In this document: piece by piece, positions 56,597 to 64,000 of the stretch
How the letters are laid out: the number at the start of each line of letters is the position of its first letter
Position numbering within the stretch: the first letter of the stretch is position 1
DNA from: Achromobacter sp. Root83
GTDB lineage: Bacteria; Pseudomonadota; Gammaproteobacteria; Burkholderiales; Burkholderiaceae_B
Length of the DNA stretch: 64,000 nt
Reading direction: 5' to 3'
Assembly: GCF_001428845.1 (NCBI RefSeq)
Contig: NZ_LMIU01000012.1
Location: forward strand, 314,857 to 378,856
Notes under the pieces: model-generated
What the model was told of the DNA's origin: nothing
Databases searched by the model: none
What the model saw: the letters and a program-made list of their open reading frames with translations, nothing else
Translations under genes and position numbers: made by a program

Positions 56597-57754
56597 TCAA
56601 GCGGGAGCGAGGGCGGCTGCGCCGGGATCGAATTCCGACACGGCGCGGCCGCATAGCGCATCGACGATGCGCTGGCTGGCCTTGCCGTCTCCGTAAGGAT
56701 TGATCCGCCGCGAAAACTCGCCGTGCAGGCCGGGGTCGTCCAGCAGGCGGCTGACCTCGGTGACGATGCGCCGCGTATCGGTGCCCACCAGCGCCACCGT
56801 GCCCGCCCGCACCGCTTCGGGCCGTTCGGTGACATCGCGCATCACCAGCACCGGCTTGCCCAGATACGGCGCTTCTTCCTGCACGCCGCCGGAGTCGGTC
56901 AGGATCAGATGGGATCGCTGCATGAACCAGACGAAGTCCAGGTAATCCAGCGGAGCGATCAGATGCACATTCGGCAGTCCGGACAGCTCGCTCGTCACCA
57001 CGTTGCGCACCTGGGGGTTCAGATGCACCGGGTAGACGATCTGCAGATCGGGACGCCGCGCCAGTTCGGCCAGCGCCGCGCAGATATTGCGGAAACCGCC
57101 GCCAAAGCTCTCGCGCCGGTGGCCGGTCACCAGCAGCAGCCGGCGGCGCGGATCCAGCCAGTCGTATCGCGCCTGAAGCTGGCGCGCCAGCGGGCCGCCC
57201 GGGGCCAGCTTGGCGCAGGTCATCGCCAAGGCGTCGATCACCGTGTTGCCGGTCACGGTGATGCGTCCGGCCAGGTTCTCGCGCAGCAGGTTGCCGCGCG
57301 ATTCCGCCGTCGGCGCGAAAAGCAGGTCGCCCACCGCATCGACCACGCGCCGGTTCATTTCCTCGGGGAAGGGCATCGCCAGATTACCGGTGCGCAGTCC
57401 GGCTTCGACATGGCCGATACGCACCCGCCGGTGAAACGACGCCAGCGCGCATGCCGACGCGGTGCTGGTGTCACCGTGAACCAGTACACAGTCCGGCTGC
57501 TCGGCTTCCAGCACGCTGTCGACGCGGCCGATCAGCCGGGCGTACAGCCCGTTGAGCGTCTGGTTGGGCACCATGATGTCCAGGTCGTGCTGCGCCCGCA
57601 GGTCAAACAGCGCCAGCACCTGATCCAGCATTTCGCGATGTTGGCCCGTCACGCAGACCACGCTCTCGATCCGCGGTTCGTTCTGCAGCGCGCGGACCAG
57701 CGGCGCCATCTTGATGGCTTCGGGGCGCGTCCCGAAAATGGATAGGACTTTCAT
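56597..57754 (-). CDS. wecB: UDP-N-acetylglucosamine 2-epimerase (non-hydrolysing)
   Basis: A 385-residue GT-B-fold epimerase. Start motif GTRPEAIKMAPL, then TGQHREML, VHGDTSTASACAL, HVEAGLRTGN, TGHRRESFGGGF and LTDSGGVQEEAPYLGKP. It interconverts UDP-GlcNAc and UDP-ManNAc in the cytoplasm. The frame begins upstream, but MKVLSIFGTRPEA at 57754 is the family start. In E. coli wecB is nfrC, required with nfrA and nfrB for N4 adsorption; here it is the first gene of the NfrAB-like operon, which strongly suggests an N-acetylmannosamine-containing polymer. Confidence 0.93.
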   Translation of the reverse strand: MKVLSIFGTRPEAIKMAPLVRALQNEPRIESVVCVTGQHREMLDQVLALFDLRAQHDLDIMVPNQTLNGLYARLIGRVDSVLEAEQPDCVLVHGDTSTASACALASFHRRVRIGHVEAGLRTGNLAMPFPEEMNRRVVDAVGDLLFAPTAESRGNLLRENLAGRITVTGNTVIDALAMTCAKLAPGGPLARQLQARYDWLDPRRRLLLVTGHRRESFGGGFRNICAALAELARRPDLQIVYPVHLNPQVRNVVTSELSGLPNVHLIAPLDYLDFVWFMQRSHLILTDSGGVQEEAPYLGKPVLVMRDVTERPEAVRAGTVALVGTDTRRIVTEVSRLLDDPGLHGEFSRRINPYGDGKASQRIVDALCGRAVSEFDPGAAALAPA

Positions 57755-58121
57755 TGCAAGAACGGACCCCCAGGCCGGTGGCATTTTCTGACGGTTATTG
57801 TGTCTTGAAAGTATTCGTAATATGTGTCGGACTATGTCGAGCCATTCCTATTGGCTTGCCCTCCGATATTGGGGGCAGTGAGCGCGGGATGAGCGAGGAA
57901 GCGTGCCGCTCACGCCAATTAGGGGCGAATCAATCCATCGCTTGTTACGAGGTGCGCCGCAGTGTGGAAACAACCTATTTCAGTTGCGCGCTCCAGGGAC
58001 AATTCCCCAGCCCTGTCCGCCCGGTTGCGCCACCGGATTCCGCAATGCGAGTAACGTACGGGTTGAGGCCTTATTGCCCGGCATTTTGGCCGCCGGCGCC
58101 GCTATCGGAAACCAGAACACC
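57755..58121. other. Divergent regulatory region of the exopolysaccharide operon
   Basis: These 367 bases separate wecB from a plus-strand small lipoprotein and carry no supported gene. They must hold the promoter of the 15-kb operon. The stretch 57785-57850 is AT-richer than its surroundings; I could not identify a convincing -35/-10 pair or a known activator site by eye. Confidence 0.45.
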
Positions 58122-58349
58122 ATGATGACCCTCCGTTTTGCTTCACGGCTAGTCCTGCTCGGGGCAGCGTGCGCATCGCTCGCCGCGTGCGCGGATGCGC
58201 CGCCACGGCAGGCCGCTCCTGCCGCCACCACGCAGGGGGCGAATAGCGCTTCGTCGGGTCAGCGCCTGACCATACAGTCGGGCGAAGGCGAAAGACTGAA
58301 TCTTCCGTGGTTCATCCAGGGAACCCAGGACTGGATCAACAGCAACTGA
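58122..58349 (+). CDS. Small lipoprotein divergent from wecB
   Basis: A 75-residue protein with a lipoprotein signal (LVLLGAACASLAAC) and a short Ala/Ser/Gly-rich mature part ending GTQDWINSN. An ATGATG doublet leaves the start uncertain by one codon; the frame is open further upstream without a better start. No family is recognised. A strong terminator follows. Confidence 0.65.
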   Translation: MMTLRFASRLVLLGAACASLAACADAPPRQAAPAATTQGANSASSGQRLTIQSGEGERLNLPWFIQGTQDWINSN

Positions 58350-58390
58350 GACCCCCAGGGCAACATCGGGCAGTCCGGAAGGCATGGACG

Positions 58391-58433
58391 AAAAAAATCC
58401 TCAAGGAAATGATTTCCTTGAGGATTTTTTATT
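58391..58433 (+). terminator. Strong intrinsic terminator
   Basis: Stem aaatcctcaaggaaa / tttccttgaggattt with a two-to-three-base loop and flanking A and T runs. It closes the small-lipoprotein unit on the plus strand and can also terminate minus-strand transcripts coming from the tmRNA-like end. Confidence 0.93.
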
Positions 58434-58459
58434 CCAGCAAACCGCGCTGGGCAGTGTTT

Positions 58460-58490
58460 TGGTGGAGCCGGGGGGAATTGAACCCCCGGG
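58460..58490 (-). other. Attachment site: 3' end of a tmRNA-like gene (att)
   Basis: On the minus strand this reads as the T arm and acceptor end of a tRNA-like molecule: stem ggggg, loop ttcaatt, stem ccccc, then cggctcc-a-cca. The GGCTCCACCA end with U at position 70 and the TTCAATT loop are typical of tmRNA (ssrA) rather than a standard tRNA. The upstream part of the gene is absent and the integrase stop codon follows immediately, so this is the duplicated 3' fragment left by integration of a mobile element. The intact gene should lie beyond the right end of the element. Confidence 0.75.
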
Positions 58491-59670
58491 TTAGCCAGTG
58501 TTTATGCGGGTCTTAGGGGTGATGTTGACCAAATGCTGACCATTCGAGGCTCCGTCTAGGGCTTCCGCCTTGGACCCAGCATCGGGGGCGGCGTCCGGCA
58601 TCCAGCGCCCATACACGCGGCGAATCATGCCCCAGTCCGCATGTCCCATCTGGTTGACGACCCACATGGGATGCTCTCCGGCGGACAACATCATGGAGGC
58701 ATATGTATGCCGCGTCTGGTCGGGCACCCTGTAACGAACCTTTGCCCGGTTGAGCGCCGGCTGCCGCAGAGTCTTGCGGATTGGCTGGTCGCCCTCCCAC
58801 GGTGCGCCCGTGCGCGGATTGTGGAAAACATGGGCATTTGCCAGCAGGGTAAACGTCTTCTGCAATTCCAGCGCTTCACGCGCTGCACCGAGCAGCTTTA
58901 CCATCCGCTTGCTGGTGCCCGTCTTCAGCACCTCCGCAGCGCCCTTGGCCGCTTGGGTGGTCGCCCGCCGTATGCGGACTTCGCTGCGCACCAGGTCCAC
59001 GTCCTCCCATCGGAGGCGGACCATTTCTGACGTTCGCAGTCCGGTCCATAACGCGAACTGACAAGGTTGCGCCCCTGTCCGTCAAGTGCCTTAAGTATCT
59101 CCACCTGTTCCGCGGCAGTGAAGGGATCGACGTCATCCTCTTCTTTTGGCGGCTCGTTCTTTTGGTACGTCCAGCCCGAAATGGGGTTGGCTTCAATAAG
59201 CTCGTCGGTCACGGCCTCATCGAGTGCCGTTCGTAGAACGGACAGCACGTTCGCGATACGCTAATTTGTGACGTCCATGTCTTCGCACATTTCGCGGACA
59301 TGGGCGCGGCGCAGATCGGCCAGCTCATGTTTGCCCAATGACGGGACGAGGCGCCCATTGACTGCCTTCCTGTAGCCGTCTGCCGTACTTGCTTTGATGG
59401 TCTTAGCCTTCGCGTCTACCCAGTTTTCTAGATAGGCCTGTAGTGTCTGGCCTAGCGCCTTCGGGCTGAACTTGGCCGCGTTCTTGCTGTCCGGGAATAT
59501 GGTCGCGTAGCTAAAGGTGCCGCGTGAAATCGCATCGAGGATCGCGGTGCGATGGTTCGCCGCCCGCTTTAGATTAGCGGGGGGGGCTGGAGCTTGATGC
59601 GTTCCCGGCACCGCTGGTTCGCATAATAGAAGTCGATTTCGATGGACGAGTCGGAAGCTGGTCGCGTCAT
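58491..59670 (-). pseudogene. Tyrosine recombinase (site-specific integrase), broken
   Basis: The intact protein would start at the ATG at 59670 (MTRPASDSSIEIDFYYANQR) overlapping the excisionase gene. It would have an Arm-DNA-binding domain, a core-binding domain and a catalytic domain with Arg in LWTGLRTSEMV, QTRHTYASMM, His in MGHADWGM and Tyr in RVYGRWM. Three lesions are seen: a one-base shift in an 8-C run (59579-59586), an in-frame TAG at 59261-59263 between DVTN and RIANVLS, and a one-base shift near 59058-59068 before FALWTGL. As written it cannot give a full protein. Confidence 0.85.
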
Positions 59671-59824
59671 ATCCTTCAGTGTTGATCAAGACGCGGCCGT
59701 CCGGCGCCTTTACCCAGATAGTTCCTTCGGGCCAAACGCCGTCGCGGATCTGGGTGCGAATGGCGTCTTCAGTATAGCCAGAATCATCCGCGAATTTTTT
59801 GATAGTCAAATGCCTGATAGGCAT
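59261..59824 (-). CDS. Excisionase-like protein, now reading through into integrase frame
   Basis: The N-terminal ~50 residues (MPIRHLTIKKFADDSGYTED, VWVKAPDGRVLINTEGYD-like) match small winged-helix excisionases that sit immediately upstream of and overlapping phage-type integrases. A gggag Shine-Dalgarno precedes the ATG at 59824. With nine C residues in the run at 59579-59586 the frame would stop shortly after it; with eight it continues into the integrase frame and ends at the TAG at 59261. The natural protein is therefore about 80 residues. It would direct excision and control integrase polarity. Confidence 0.7.
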   Translation of the reverse strand: MPIRHLTIKKFADDSGYTEDAIRTQIRDGVWPEGTIWVKAPDGRVLINTEGYDATSFRLVHRNRLLLCEPAVPGTHQAPAPPANLKRAANHRTAILDAISRGTFSYATIFPDSKNAAKFSPKALGQTLQAYLENWVDAKAKTIKASTADGYRKAVNGRLVPSLGKHELADLRRAHVREMCEDMDVTN

Positions 59825-60206
59825 GTTTACTCCCAAACGGAACGCACGTTGGCCGGTACTTGGTTGCAATGTCGGTGATGCATAGATGTGTTGCATGGAT
59901 AAGTTAGTGCTTAATTTTGGCTCTTGGGCATCAGGGTTAGTTGCTCGTCGTTGTGGCGCGTGGTTGAGGGCTGCACGCATTTCAATCCCATCCTCAAAGA
60001 TTGGCATTTTCGCTCCAGGACCGAAGGTTTCGTCTTAAGGGAGGGTGACACCACATTGGCCTTTCATGCTCATGGCAGCGGCAATGTGCCTGCTCTTGTG
60101 TGAGCAGTTAGTTATTAACGTCTCGCGGTGCATCGGGCGATCTTGCGGCAAGCGACCGACGTGAGCACGTGTTCGGATAACATCTTGCCTCCACAAGGAG
60201 GACAAC
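59825..60206. other. Non-coding stretch between excisionase and first cargo gene
   Basis: No convincing gene is seen in these 382 bases, although minus-strand frames are open. The divergent promoters of the excisionase gene and the plus-strand cargo gene should be here. The stretch from about 60080 onward is compositionally like the cargo gene. Confidence 0.4.
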
Positions 60207-60989
60207 ATGAAAGAGGGCAAGGTCCCGTGCGGGATTGCTGTTTTGATCCTGCTCGGCGTCGTCGTTTTAGTAGTCTTGGTTGTTACAAATCCCAAGGCTG
60301 AAGTTTGGGCTGCTTGGACTCAAGCGATAGTGGCGGGCGCAGCAATCTACGGCGCTTTACATGCGAGTCGCGTGCAGGCGCAAAGTCAATCTAAATTGCA
60401 GGAAATCCAACGGCTAAAGGAGATTCAGCGGCGCAGGGACGAGGGTAAAGAAAGCACTCGTCGTGTAATGCAAGCATTGAGTGACGAGCTCGAAGTGCGT
60501 TGGGCGCAGTTGGACGGAATCTATGGGCCCGAAATTCTTAGGGCCGTTAGTCAATCTTCCCGGCCAATCTTGGCGGTCTACAATCGCATGCCTGCAGAGC
60601 CATTTCCAATTTACAAAAGCGTCACCGCGCGGATTGCAGAGATCCCGGATGCGGACATGCGCAGGGAACTGGTAAACGTGTACGCCAGGTTCGAGGGGCT
60701 TGTTTTAACTATTGAATCGAATTCTGAGCTGGTGCGGGAGTATCTGACGGCGGTGGCTGAGGACAGAATTCGTAAACAGGTATCATCAATGATTCCCGAT
60801 GGGCCTCGCTTCAAAGATGCGGTTTCCGCGCTCCAGATTTACTTTCCCATTCTTCAGCAGCACTATAAGTCGACTAGAGCAGAAGTTGAGGGCTTGATTG
60901 ATAAGTTGCGGAAGAGGCTAAACGATGCCGAAGGGTTGGCCGAGGAAGCGTGCGATACCACGCTTGGCAGTGACCAGACTCTCGTCTAA
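60207..60989 (+). CDS. Membrane-anchored coiled-coil protein (cargo, unknown)
   Basis: A 260-residue protein I do not recognise. Two N-terminal membrane helices (VLILLGVVVLVVLVV, residues ~12-26; and AWTQAIVAGAAIYGAL, ~35-50) are followed by a Gln/Arg-rich coiled coil (residues 55-85) and a soluble helical domain. A perfect aaggagg Shine-Dalgarno five bases before the ATG supports the start. Codon use is far less GC-biased than in the chromosomal genes. Its last four bases overlap the tail of the convergent backbone gene. Confidence 0.75.
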   Translation: MKEGKVPCGIAVLILLGVVVLVVLVVTNPKAEVWAAWTQAIVAGAAIYGALHASRVQAQSQSKLQEIQRLKEIQRRRDEGKESTRRVMQALSDELEVRWAQLDGIYGPEILRAVSQSSRPILAVYNRMPAEPFPIYKSVTARIAEIPDADMRRELVNVYARFEGLVLTIESNSELVREYLTAVAEDRIRKQVSSMIPDGPRFKDAVSALQIYFPILQQHYKSTRAEVEGLIDKLRKRLNDAEGLAEEACDTTLGSDQTLV

Positions 60990-61368
60990 TGGTGCCGCAC
61001 TATCATTATGCTTAGAAGATTGACAACCGTTTGCGCTTCGCTACCCGCGGAAGCTGAGCGAACCGCATTGGCCAAATCCCTTCTAAGCTTTTTCTCTCCA
61101 ACATGACGGGCACAAAGTGTCCCAGGGCATGCCGGAAAATGCGCCGCGACAAGTTGCGCATTTCTTTCCGGGGCGGTGGACGACGGATCAGGCACACCCA
61201 GGGCGACGCCCAAGAGATTGCGGAGGGGGTGTCGGCGGCGTCGAGGGCGTCTCGATAGCGCTGGCGCTCTTCCGGCGTCATCTTTGCAACCATGTTGTGC
61301 AAAACGCGGGTGGACAGAGCGGCCAGGTCAACGTCGTCCAAGTCGTCGAGGATTTGGGGGGCGTTCAT
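60986..61368 (-). pseudogene. Small backbone gene downstream of parB-like gene, frameshifted
   Basis: It starts in an ATGA overlap with the parB-like gene (MNAPQILDDLDDVDLAAL; MTPEERQRYRDALDAADTPS). Near 61217-61222 the protein-like reading passes into another frame (NLLGVALGVPDPSS up to VVNLLSIMIVRHH), which is restored by adding one base (gcaatctc to gccaatctc). In the frame as written the tail becomes Arg/Pro-rich nonsense. No family is recognised; the acidic N terminus suggests a partner of the ParB-like protein. Confidence 0.55.
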
Positions 61369-62320
61369 GCGTGGGCATCCTCTGCGGTTGGGATTTCGGC
61401 CTGGCTGACCGTCGCCGCGGTCTGGGCACCACGGCGCCGCTTTTCGGCCTGCTTGGCGCGCACGGTTTCGACCGCACCGTGAGCCTGAAACAGGTCGCGC
61501 AGGGCGGCGGGCGGGATGGTGATGGTTTCAGCGGCTACGCGGCCTTCCTGAATGTCCAGAAGGGTGGCGCGTTGATTGGCGTCGAGTCCTTGCATGAACG
61601 TGTCCACGCCGCTGATGAGCGGGGACACGACCTTGCGGGGCAGGGCGCGACCGTGGATGGTGCTGGCGGTCACTTCGTTTTGCCGGCTGCCTTCGCCTGG
61701 TCGACCTTGCCGCTCAGGAATTTTCTCCGGCTCGGGCGCCATGCCGGCGTATAGCGTCGATTGCTGCCTCGACGGAGACGGCGCCGTGGCGGACCCGCGC
61801 TTGCACATCGGGTTCGGCGTCCGCGAGGACAAGATAGTTTTCGATGTGTGGCCGGCTGCGGTGGACGAGCGCCGCGATTTCCCCGGTGTCCAGGCCCATC
61901 CCGCGAAACCGCCTAAAGCCGCGTGCCGCTTCAAGAGGGCGTAGCTTGACGCCTTCGTTGCTGGTATAGATGCGCGCGCGGCGCTCTATCTCGTTGCCTT
62001 GGAACCCGACCACGGCCACCCATTCGATGGGTGCGCCGCGTTGGATCGCTCGTCCAATGGCGTCATAGCGCCGATGACCGTCCACCACCTCGACGCCGGA
62101 GCCGTCCGGCAGGGCGACGACTTCGAGCGCGGGGAAAGTGCCGCCATCCAGGATGTAGGCGGCCAGGGCTTCGATACCGGCGTCATATTCTTCATCGAGG
62201 TCGCGAAGGTCGAAACCCTCTTTCACGGGGATATCGGAATAGCGAACTTTCATTGCGCCGGCGCGTTTGATCGTGCCGTCCTTGATCGTCGACTTGAACG
62301 ATGCGGGGGGGCTGAGTCAT
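61365..62320 (-). pseudogene. ParB-family nuclease/partition-like protein, frameshifted
   Basis: The core (MKVRYSDIPVKEGFDLRDLD; ALPDGSGVEVVDGHRRYDAI; RIYTSNEGVKLRPLEAARGF; LVHRSRPHIENYL) is a ParB/RepB/Spo0J N-terminal domain with HTH. The natural start is probably the ATG at 62320 (MTQPP, then ASFKSTIKDGTIKRAGAM), but the seven-C run at 62305-62311 breaks that frame. Two further one-base losses are inferred near 61719-61727 and 61671-61677, after which VTASTIHGRALPRKVV and the C-terminal region continue. A shorter product from the ATG at 62253 would stop at 61714. Such genes stabilise or control mobile elements. Confidence 0.75.
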
Positions 62321-62367
62321 GTTGGTTCCAAGAAGTAGATTCGCTGTACGATCCCTTCCGTCAAAAC

Positions 62368-62832
62368 GTGGAGGAATCATGGGGAATCACTCCTTGGGCT
62401 ACAGCCGTGCAAGCGATCACGTCGATTTTGGCTGTAGTGATTGCCATCGGTCTTCCGGTGATCTCAAAGCTCCGAGATGACGGGCAGAAGAGGAAGGACC
62501 GCGCTGCGCTCTTGCTAGTGGCAAAAAACTTGGCTCTACACGCCGAGAGGGCGATGACATCGTCAACTGATAAACTGGGTACTGCGAATTCAATACCTAC
62601 GTACAGATTGCGAGATGTTCGCGATAGCTTTCATGTACTTCTTGCGAAGGACTTGCCCGAAGAGGCAATACCTCCCATTCTCGAAATTCTGTGTGAAGTG
62701 GCTTATCAGGTTGCTGCCATTCGCCTATACAAAGTTGGAGGAAACAGAACGACGGACTTGACGGAGAAGGCCCGGATACGGCTCGGAAAGGTGACGGCGC
62801 AAGTAGCCGTGTTGAATCAGATTTCGAGCTGA
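62368..62832 (+). CDS. Membrane-anchored hypothetical protein (cargo)
   Basis: About 154 residues from a GTG start; the frame is open further upstream and the exact start is uncertain. One N-terminal membrane helix (WATAVQAITSILAVVIAIGL) is followed by a charged linker (SKLRDDGQKRKDR) and a helical soluble domain. AT-richer than the element backbone and on the opposite strand. It is 8 bp from the next cargo gene, suggesting a two-gene unit. Confidence 0.6.
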   Translation: MEESWGITPWATAVQAITSILAVVIAIGLPVISKLRDDGQKRKDRAALLLVAKNLALHAERAMTSSTDKLGTANSIPTYRLRDVRDSFHVLLAKDLPEEAIPPILEILCEVAYQVAAIRLYKVGGNRTTDLTEKARIRLGKVTAQVAVLNQISS

Positions 62833-62840
62833 TATTCTGC

Positions 62841-63542
62841 ATGGCTGACACTGCGGGGAGGTTCGGATACTATGCGCGGCAGAACCTTTTGGGGACGCGT
62901 TTGAAGAACTTCAAGTGGTATGAGTGGGCAGTGCTTGCCGCGCTGACAGCGATGCTTTTTGGCGGTGCCGCACTTTCTCCATGGGGGAAGGCACTTCTCA
63001 AATTTGAGGCTGCTCCGGCTTGGATTCAGGCTGTTTTTTCAGTAGTGGCAATCTTGGCCGGTGCGGGCTTTGTTCTGTGGCAGCACCACCTGCAAATGAG
63101 GCGGGATGCTCAGATTCGAATCGAGAATCGTGTTGAAGCATTCGAGCCGTTATGCGGTCTTATTGGTCAAGCGCTTTGGCAGATGAGTCACATACAGGAC
63201 GCAGTTGATGGCCGGATTCCTGTAGAGGAAGTCCTGGAAACTGACGTCATCATTGATGATGTTTCATCGCTTCTGGAGGCAATGGATCGCGTAAATGTTC
63301 ACGAGCTTCCTACTGCGTACCTTTGCGCATATTTCATAGATGTACGCCGTGTACTCCGACGTATGGAGATCCAACTTCGCCGCGCTGCTGCTGACTGGCG
63401 TGTCGACTCCATAGATCCTCGCTGGAAACTCCAACTTCATGCGGCACAGGAGGCAAAGCGTCAGGTTAGCAACACGCTGCATATCTTCCACAACGCAATG
63501 ACTTCTATTAGCCGGGGCGAAAGACCGGAATTGCCCATTTGA
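62841..63542 (+). CDS. Two-helix membrane protein with helical cytoplasmic domain (cargo)
   Basis: A 233-residue protein, not recognised. Membrane helices at about residues 29-47 (AVLAALTAMLFGGAALS) and 60-80 (WIQAVFSVVAILAGAGFVLW) precede a long soluble helical part with many charged residues. The second helix begins AWIQAV, echoing AWTQAI in the cargo protein at 60207. It is paired with the preceding gene; low GC relative to the chromosome points to recent acquisition. Confidence 0.7.
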   Translation: MADTAGRFGYYARQNLLGTRLKNFKWYEWAVLAALTAMLFGGAALSPWGKALLKFEAAPAWIQAVFSVVAILAGAGFVLWQHHLQMRRDAQIRIENRVEAFEPLCGLIGQALWQMSHIQDAVDGRIPVEEVLETDVIIDDVSSLLEAMDRVNVHELPTAYLCAYFIDVRRVLRRMEIQLRRAAADWRVDSIDPRWKLQLHAAQEAKRQVSNTLHIFHNAMTSISRGERPELPI

Positions 63543-63632
63543 GATGGGAAGCTTCCAGGGCCTATCGTCCCGGCTCAACCGCGCCAGATGTGGCGGATGG
63601 CCTGCGGTGATATGCCGCAGCACTCACCCGGC

Positions 63633-63792
63633 TATTTCGCTGATAGGCGCCTCTTAGCGCCCTTGATGAACGCCCGCTCTTCGATTCGGAAGGCCTCTTG
63701 CTTTGGGTCAATTCAGCACAAGTGACGGTGGGCAACGGGACCGGCGGCTTCCGGTCTGCGCTATCCTTTAGCATAAATTCGATGCCGTTCAT
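63633..63792 (-). pseudogene. Small element gene, apparently frameshifted
   Basis: The ATG at 63792 overlaps the stop codon of the upstream gene (ATGA) and reads MNGIEFMLKDSADRKPPVPL. After CAELTQSK the protein-like reading is found in another frame (EAFRIEERAFIKGAKRRLSAK, stop at 63633), restored by one extra base near the ccc run at about 63708-63714. In the unshifted frame the gene runs on to 63562 with low-complexity Arg/Ser sequence. No family assigned. Confidence 0.4.
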
Positions 63793-63992
63793 GCGACGAG
63801 CAGCAGCAGCCACCCGAGGACCTGCGGGCCGAAGAGAAAGAATGCCGCCAGCGCCAGGCTGGCGGGCCAGGCCCACAGGGGGAGATCCGCGTCCTTGTTC
63901 CAATTGCCTTTGCCGGCGTGGTCGCGGGGCGCGATCAGATTGCCCAGCTTGCGGGCGGCCTGCCTGATCGTGATGGGATTACGGTGGCGCAC
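63789..63992 (-). CDS. Small membrane protein of the element, possibly partial
   Basis: At least 67 residues from a GTG at 63992 (RHRNPITIRQAARKLGNLIA), with a C-terminal membrane helix (PASLALAAFFLFGPQVLGWL). The frame is open to the right edge, so the true start may lie outside the window. Not recognised; coupled to the next gene by an ATGA overlap. Confidence 0.5.
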   Translation of the reverse strand: MRHRNPITIRQAARKLGNLIAPRDHAGKGNWNKDADLPLWAWPASLALAAFFLFGPQVLGWLLLLVA

Positions 63993-64000
63993 CGGGGGCG

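Larger units (their letters stand above)
58460..64000. mobile_element. Integrative element, left end (continues past the window)
   Basis: The element begins at the tmRNA-like att site with an integrase next to it. It carries an excisionase-like gene, a parB-like gene, small backbone genes on the minus strand, and plus-strand cargo genes of visibly lower GC content and different codon use. No phage structural gene is present in the part seen, so a prophage, plasmid-like integrative element or conjugative element are all possible. The right end is not in the window. Confidence 0.75.

Noticed and set aside
58460..58560. Complete tRNA or tmRNA gene at the element boundary
   Set aside because: Only the T arm and acceptor 3' end are present; upstream bases belong to the integrase gene and do not form D or anticodon arms.

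Overview
The window reads as chromosome of a high-GC betaproteobacterium of the family Alcaligenaceae, most likely Achromobacter or a close Bordetella relative. The clues are the lpdA-zapE order, a four-gene ftrABCD-type ferrous iron operon, a phaC-phaB-phaR cluster, paired cyanophycin synthetases with their ABC transporter and DUF1854 partner, and a trpS with a C-terminal extension. Genes are tightly packed to about 58.4 kb. An integrated element starts there and runs past the right edge.

Layout. 1-2.3 kb: end of lpdA (E3), then zapE. 2.4-9.6 kb: an iron-acquisition locus with a Fur-type box, an ECF sigma/anti-sigma pair, a TonB-dependent siderophore receptor with a signalling domain, and a coupled inner-membrane operon (DUF4198, DUF3649, PepSY, DUF3325) that looks like a ferrisiderophore-processing module. 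9.7-22.8 kb: trpS, an orphan beta-rich protein, tex, a DinG-family helicase, bamD, rluD, pgeF and the PHA genes. 23.0-26.2 kb: ftrABCD-like iron uptake. 26.3-28.6 kb: phzF-like gene and small stress/envelope genes (BON, DUF1328, CsbD, a tiny lipoprotein). 28.6-36.9 kb: two cyanophycin synthetases divergent from an ABC transporter and DUF1854 gene. 36.9-42.6 kb: GNAT, DUF455 ferritin-like, MOSC, MltB, YidB and a DUF4434 lipoprotein.

The most interesting region is 42.6-57.8 kb, an apparently single minus-strand operon of eleven genes. It begins with a UDP-GlcNAc 2-epimerase, a BcsB-like periplasmic subunit, an NfrB-type glycosyltransferase carrying a C-terminal c-di-GMP-binding (MshEN) domain, and an NfrA-type TPR/beta-barrel porin. 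This resembles the E. coli N4-glycan-receptor (NfrA/NfrB/WecB) secretion system. It continues with a decoration module mixing alginate acetylation parts (two AlgJ/AlgX-like SGNH proteins, an AlgI-like MBOAT, an AlgF-like protein) with D-alanylation parts (a DltA-like adenylating ligase and a DltC-like carrier protein), and ends with an acyl-CoA dehydrogenase. I infer a c-di-GMP-controlled, ManNAc-type exopolysaccharide modified with an acyl or aminoacyl group. The exact combination is not one I recognise.

From 58.46 kb a copy of the 3' end of a tmRNA-like gene marks an attachment site. It is followed by a broken tyrosine integrase, an excisionase-like gene, a broken parB-like gene and other element genes on the minus strand. 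AT-richer plus-strand cargo encoding membrane-anchored proteins lies between them. The broken genes can be restored mostly by single-base corrections, several of them in homopolymer runs, so either the element is decaying or this part of the sequence contains errors.
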